From: Chloroflexota bacterium | GTDB lineage: Bacteria; Chloroflexota; Anaerolineae; UBA7937; JACPPX01 | Direction: 5' to 3' | Length of the DNA stretch: 15,092 nt | Assembly (NCBI GenBank): GCA_016190785.1 | Contig: JACPPX010000136.1 | Location: 1-15,092, forward strand | In this document: one piece after another, positions 13,215 to 15,092 of the stretch | Position numbering within the stretch: the first letter of the stretch is position 1 | Layout: each line of letters starts with the position of its first letter | The notes under the pieces: model-generated | Told to the model about the DNA's origin: nothing | Databases searched by the model: none | The model's input: only the letters and a program-made list of their open reading frames with translations | Position numbers and translations under genes: made by a program

Positions 13215-13850
13215 ATGGCTAGACAAACCGCACCAGTTTGCAAACTATGCCGCCGCCAAGGGGAAAAGCTCTTCCTCAAGGGTGAAAGATGCTTTACCCC
13301 CAAGTGCCCGATTGAAAGCCGCAATTATCCCCCGGGGATGCACGGCAAGAAGAGCCAATTCCGGCGGAAAGCTTCGGATTATGCGCTGCAACTTAAAGAG
13401 AAACAGAAGGCCCGGTGGACCTACGGGGTTTTGGAGCGGCAGTTCCGGCGTTACTTTAAGGAGGCGGAGAAGCGAACCGGGGTAACCGGCCTGGCCCTGC
13501 TGCGTATGCTGGAAACCAGGCTGGATAATGTGGTTTACCGTTTAGGTTTTGCCTCATCCCGCTCTCAGGCACGGCAGTTAGTGAACCACGGCCACATCCT
13601 GGTCAACGGTCAACGGGCGGACATCCCTTCTTATTCGGTCAAACCGGGAGACGAGATATCGGTCCGCGAGCCCTCCCAAGGAAACACTTATTTTCAGGCG
13701 GTGGCCAAAACCCTGGGAGAGCAGCCCATCCCTAGCTGGTTGCAGATGGAGGACAAAAGCTTCAAAGCCAAAGTCACCTCTTTGCCCAGCCGCGAGGAGT
13801 TGGGAGTGCCCCTCCAGGAACAATTGATTGTAGAGTACTATAGCCGATAG
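13215..13850 (+). CDS. rpsD: 30S ribosomal protein S4, zinc-binding form
   Basis: S4 starts assembly of the 30S body and in E. coli represses the alpha operon. The 211-aa protein has an N-terminal zinc site (C9, C12, C26, C31), the NYPPGMHG motif, and QLKEKQKARWTYGVLERQFRRYFKEA. The S4 RNA-binding domain follows: LETRLDNVVYRLGFASSRSQARQLVNHGHILVNGQRADIPSYSVKPGDEI. The C-terminus, PLQEQLIVEYYSR, is typical. TAGGAGA (13204-13210) precedes ATG 13215. Confidence 0.97.
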   Translation: MARQTAPVCKLCRRQGEKLFLKGERCFTPKCPIESRNYPPGMHGKKSQFRRKASDYALQLKEKQKARWTYGVLERQFRRYFKEAEKRTGVTGLALLRMLETRLDNVVYRLGFASSRSQARQLVNHGHILVNGQRADIPSYSVKPGDEISVREPSQGNTYFQAVAKTLGEQPIPSWLQMEDKSFKAKVTSLPSREELGVPLQEQLIVEYYSR

Positions 13851-13862
13851 ATGATTTTGATT

Positions 13863-13882
13863 GGGCCAAAAGCCCGGGAGGT
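13863..13882 (+). promoter_or_regulatory. Small hairpin and ribosome binding site before rpoA
   Basis: GGGC (13863-13866) can pair with GCCC (13872-13875) over a CAAAA loop. The stem directly abuts GGGAGGT (13876-13882), the ribosome binding site that fixes TTG 13889 as the rpoA start. With G-T pairs the stem would reach into that site. The hairpin is short, has no T-run and is not a terminator. A role in damping rpoA translation is speculative. Confidence 0.4.
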
Positions 13883-13888
13883 CTTTCC

Positions 13889-14830
13889 TTGCAGGAATTA
13901 GTATTACCAAAGGTTGAGGTTGCAGCATTAGCCCAAAACTACGGTAAGTTCCTTATTGGTCCGCTGGAGACCGGATATGGAACCACGGTGGGCATTGCTT
14001 TACGCCGGGTCCTGATTTCTTCCCTGCCGGGGGCGGCGGTTACCTCCGTGAAGGTGGATGGCATCCACCATGAATTTTCTCCTATCCCCCATCTCCAGGA
14101 GGACACTATGGCCCTCATCCTCAATGTTAAACAACTGCGCTTCCGCTTGCATGGAGACGGCCCGCTGCGGCTCTCCCTCAGCAAGCGGGGGCCGGGGTCG
14201 GTTACCGCCGCGGATATTGAGCTGCCTAGCGAGGTGGAGGTGGTAAACCCGGAGTTGGAACTGGCGACCATTGATTCCGAGCGGGGCAAATTGGAGATGG
14301 AACTGGTAGTGGAAAAAGGCCGCGGCTACTCCCCCATCGAGGAGCGGGGGAAACTGCCTATTGGCGAGTTGCCGGTGGACGCTATATTCAGCCCTATCCG
14401 CAAAGTGAGCTACACTTTGGAGGCGGTGCGGCTGGGGCAGAGGACCAACCTGGATCAGTTGTCCATGGAGATCTGGACCGATGGCAGCATCGATCCCAAA
14501 GAGGCGCTGAGTACCGCAGCTCAGATCCTGATGCGCCATCTGGCCTTCATCGTCGACTTCGGGGGGCTGAAAGTAGAGGGGTTGCCAGAGAGGAAAGAGG
14601 CCATCCCCGCCCAGATCTATGAGCGGCCCATTGAAGACCTGGAACTTACGGTGCGCGCCTTTAACTCTCTAAAGCGCGCTGGGATCACCAAGGTGGGGGA
14701 AGTCCTGGAGCGGTTGGAGAAGGGGGACGATGAAATCCTGGCTATCCGCAATTTTGGGCAGAAGTCCCTAGTGGAGCTGAAGGAAGCCCTGGTGGAGAAG
14801 GGGCTCTGGGCTCCTAAAGAGGAATCCTGA
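13889..14830 (+). CDS. rpoA: DNA-directed RNA polymerase subunit alpha (TTG start)
   Basis: The alpha subunit dimerises to start RNA polymerase assembly, and its C-terminal domain binds UP elements and activators. The 313-aa product has the N-terminal domain with ETGYGTTVGIALRRVLISSLPGAAVTSVKVDGIHHEFSPI (the ALRR helix is the dimer and beta-contact region) and the insert domain. The HLAFIVDF segment is followed by a linker. The C-terminal domain reads DLELTVRAFNSLKRAGITKVGEVLERL then NFGQKSLVELKEALVEKGLW. The Arg and Asn of TVRAFN and the Lys-Ser of GQKSL match the DNA-contact residues of E. coli alpha. TTG 13889 is six bases after GGGAGGT, and the first ATG in frame would delete the assembly region. 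Confidence 0.97.
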   Translation: MQELVLPKVEVAALAQNYGKFLIGPLETGYGTTVGIALRRVLISSLPGAAVTSVKVDGIHHEFSPIPHLQEDTMALILNVKQLRFRLHGDGPLRLSLSKRGPGSVTAADIELPSEVEVVNPELELATIDSERGKLEMELVVEKGRGYSPIEERGKLPIGELPVDAIFSPIRKVSYTLEAVRLGQRTNLDQLSMEIWTDGSIDPKEALSTAAQILMRHLAFIVDFGGLKVEGLPERKEAIPAQIYERPIEDLELTVRAFNSLKRAGITKVGEVLERLEKGDDEILAIRNFGQKSLVELKEALVEKGLWAPKEES

Positions 14831-15092
14831 TGCGCCATCGGGTTTACGGTAAGCACTTGAAACGATCCAAGGACCAGCGCCGCGCCCTTTTCCGCAACCT
14901 GGTCCAGGATCTGTTTCGTCACGGCAAGATCCACACCACCCAGGCCAAAGCCAAGGCGGTGCAGCCCGAGGCGGAAAGGCTGATCACTTTGGCCAAGCGG
15001 GGGGACCTGGCGGCACGACGGCTGGCCCTGCGCCGAGTCCCGGATCCGAAAATCGTCGAGGAGCTATTTGAGAACATCGCTCCCCGCTATGC
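14830..15092 (+). CDS. rplQ: 50S ribosomal protein L17 (5' part, cut by window end)
   Basis: L17 lies at the tunnel-exit side of the 50S subunit. The visible 87 codons read MRHRVYGKHLKRSKDQRRAL, FRNLVQDLFRHGKIHTTQAKAKAVQPEAERLITLAKRGDLAARRLALRRV and so on. This matches the MRHxxxxxKLxRxxxHRxALxRNLxxxLxxHxxIxTTxAKAKxxRxxxExLIT family pattern; GKHLKRSKDQR is a mild variant of GRKLGRTSAHR. Its ATG shares one base with the rpoA TGA (TGATG), and rpoA-rplQ is the usual end of the alpha block. The remainder of the gene lies beyond the window. Confidence 0.95.
   Translation, partial: MRHRVYGKHLKRSKDQRRALFRNLVQDLFRHGKIHTTQAKAKAVQPEAERLITLAKRGDLAARRLALRRVPDPKIVEELFENIAPRY

Overview
The window is a continuous, all plus-strand run of translation genes: the end of tuf followed by a fused S10-spc-alpha ribosomal protein supercluster. 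The order is tuf(3' end)-rpsJ-rplC-rplD-rplW-rplB-rpsS-rplV-rpsC-rplP-rpmC-rpsQ-rplN-rplX-rplE-rpsN(zinc type)-rpsH-rplF-rplR-rpsE-rpmD-rplO-secY-adk-map-rpmJ-rpsM-rpsK-rpsD-rpoA-rplQ(5' part). This is 28 complete protein genes plus two cut by the window edges. Every protein was recognised by its family motifs. There is no mobile element, CRISPR array, tRNA or rRNA, and no terminator-like hairpin with a T-run.

The organism is a bacterium of moderately high GC, with strong AGGAGG-type ribosome binding sites and frequent TTG starts (rplV, rpsC, rpsN, rplR, rpoA). Cysteine-containing, zinc-binding forms of S14, L36, S4 and L24 are present. The style of S4, L2 and RpoA suggests Chloroflexota (Dehalococcoidia/Anaerolineae-like), but this is an impression from sequence reading and is held with low to moderate confidence.

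Region by region: 1-40 is the end of EF-Tu. Positions 69-4478 hold the first part of the S10 block (S10, L3, L4, L23, L2, S19, L22, S3). Positions 4506-9458 hold L16-L29-S17 and the spc block through L15. Positions 9484-12214 hold the secretion channel SecY, adenylate kinase and methionine aminopeptidase. Positions 12236-15092 hold the alpha block (L36, S13, S11, S4, RpoA, L17). Genes are packed tightly, with many ATGA-type overlaps. The longest non-coding stretch is only 66 bases (12750-12815, before rpsK), so co-transcription and translational coupling are likely throughout. The products build both ribosomal subunits, the membrane channel for nascent proteins, the enzyme that trims their N-termini, an adenylate-balancing kinase and the RNA polymerase alpha subunit.

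The window is mostly ordinary housekeeping DNA and I see no new multi-gene system. The departures worth a look are: a 124-residue Lys/Ala/Pro/Glu-rich N-terminal extension on S10; an exact 11-base tandem duplication at the rpsN/rpsH junction that duplicates a ribosome binding site and start region; absence of infA from its usual place between map and rpmJ; an incomplete zinc site in the adenylate kinase LID; and small hairpins before rpsK and rpoA.
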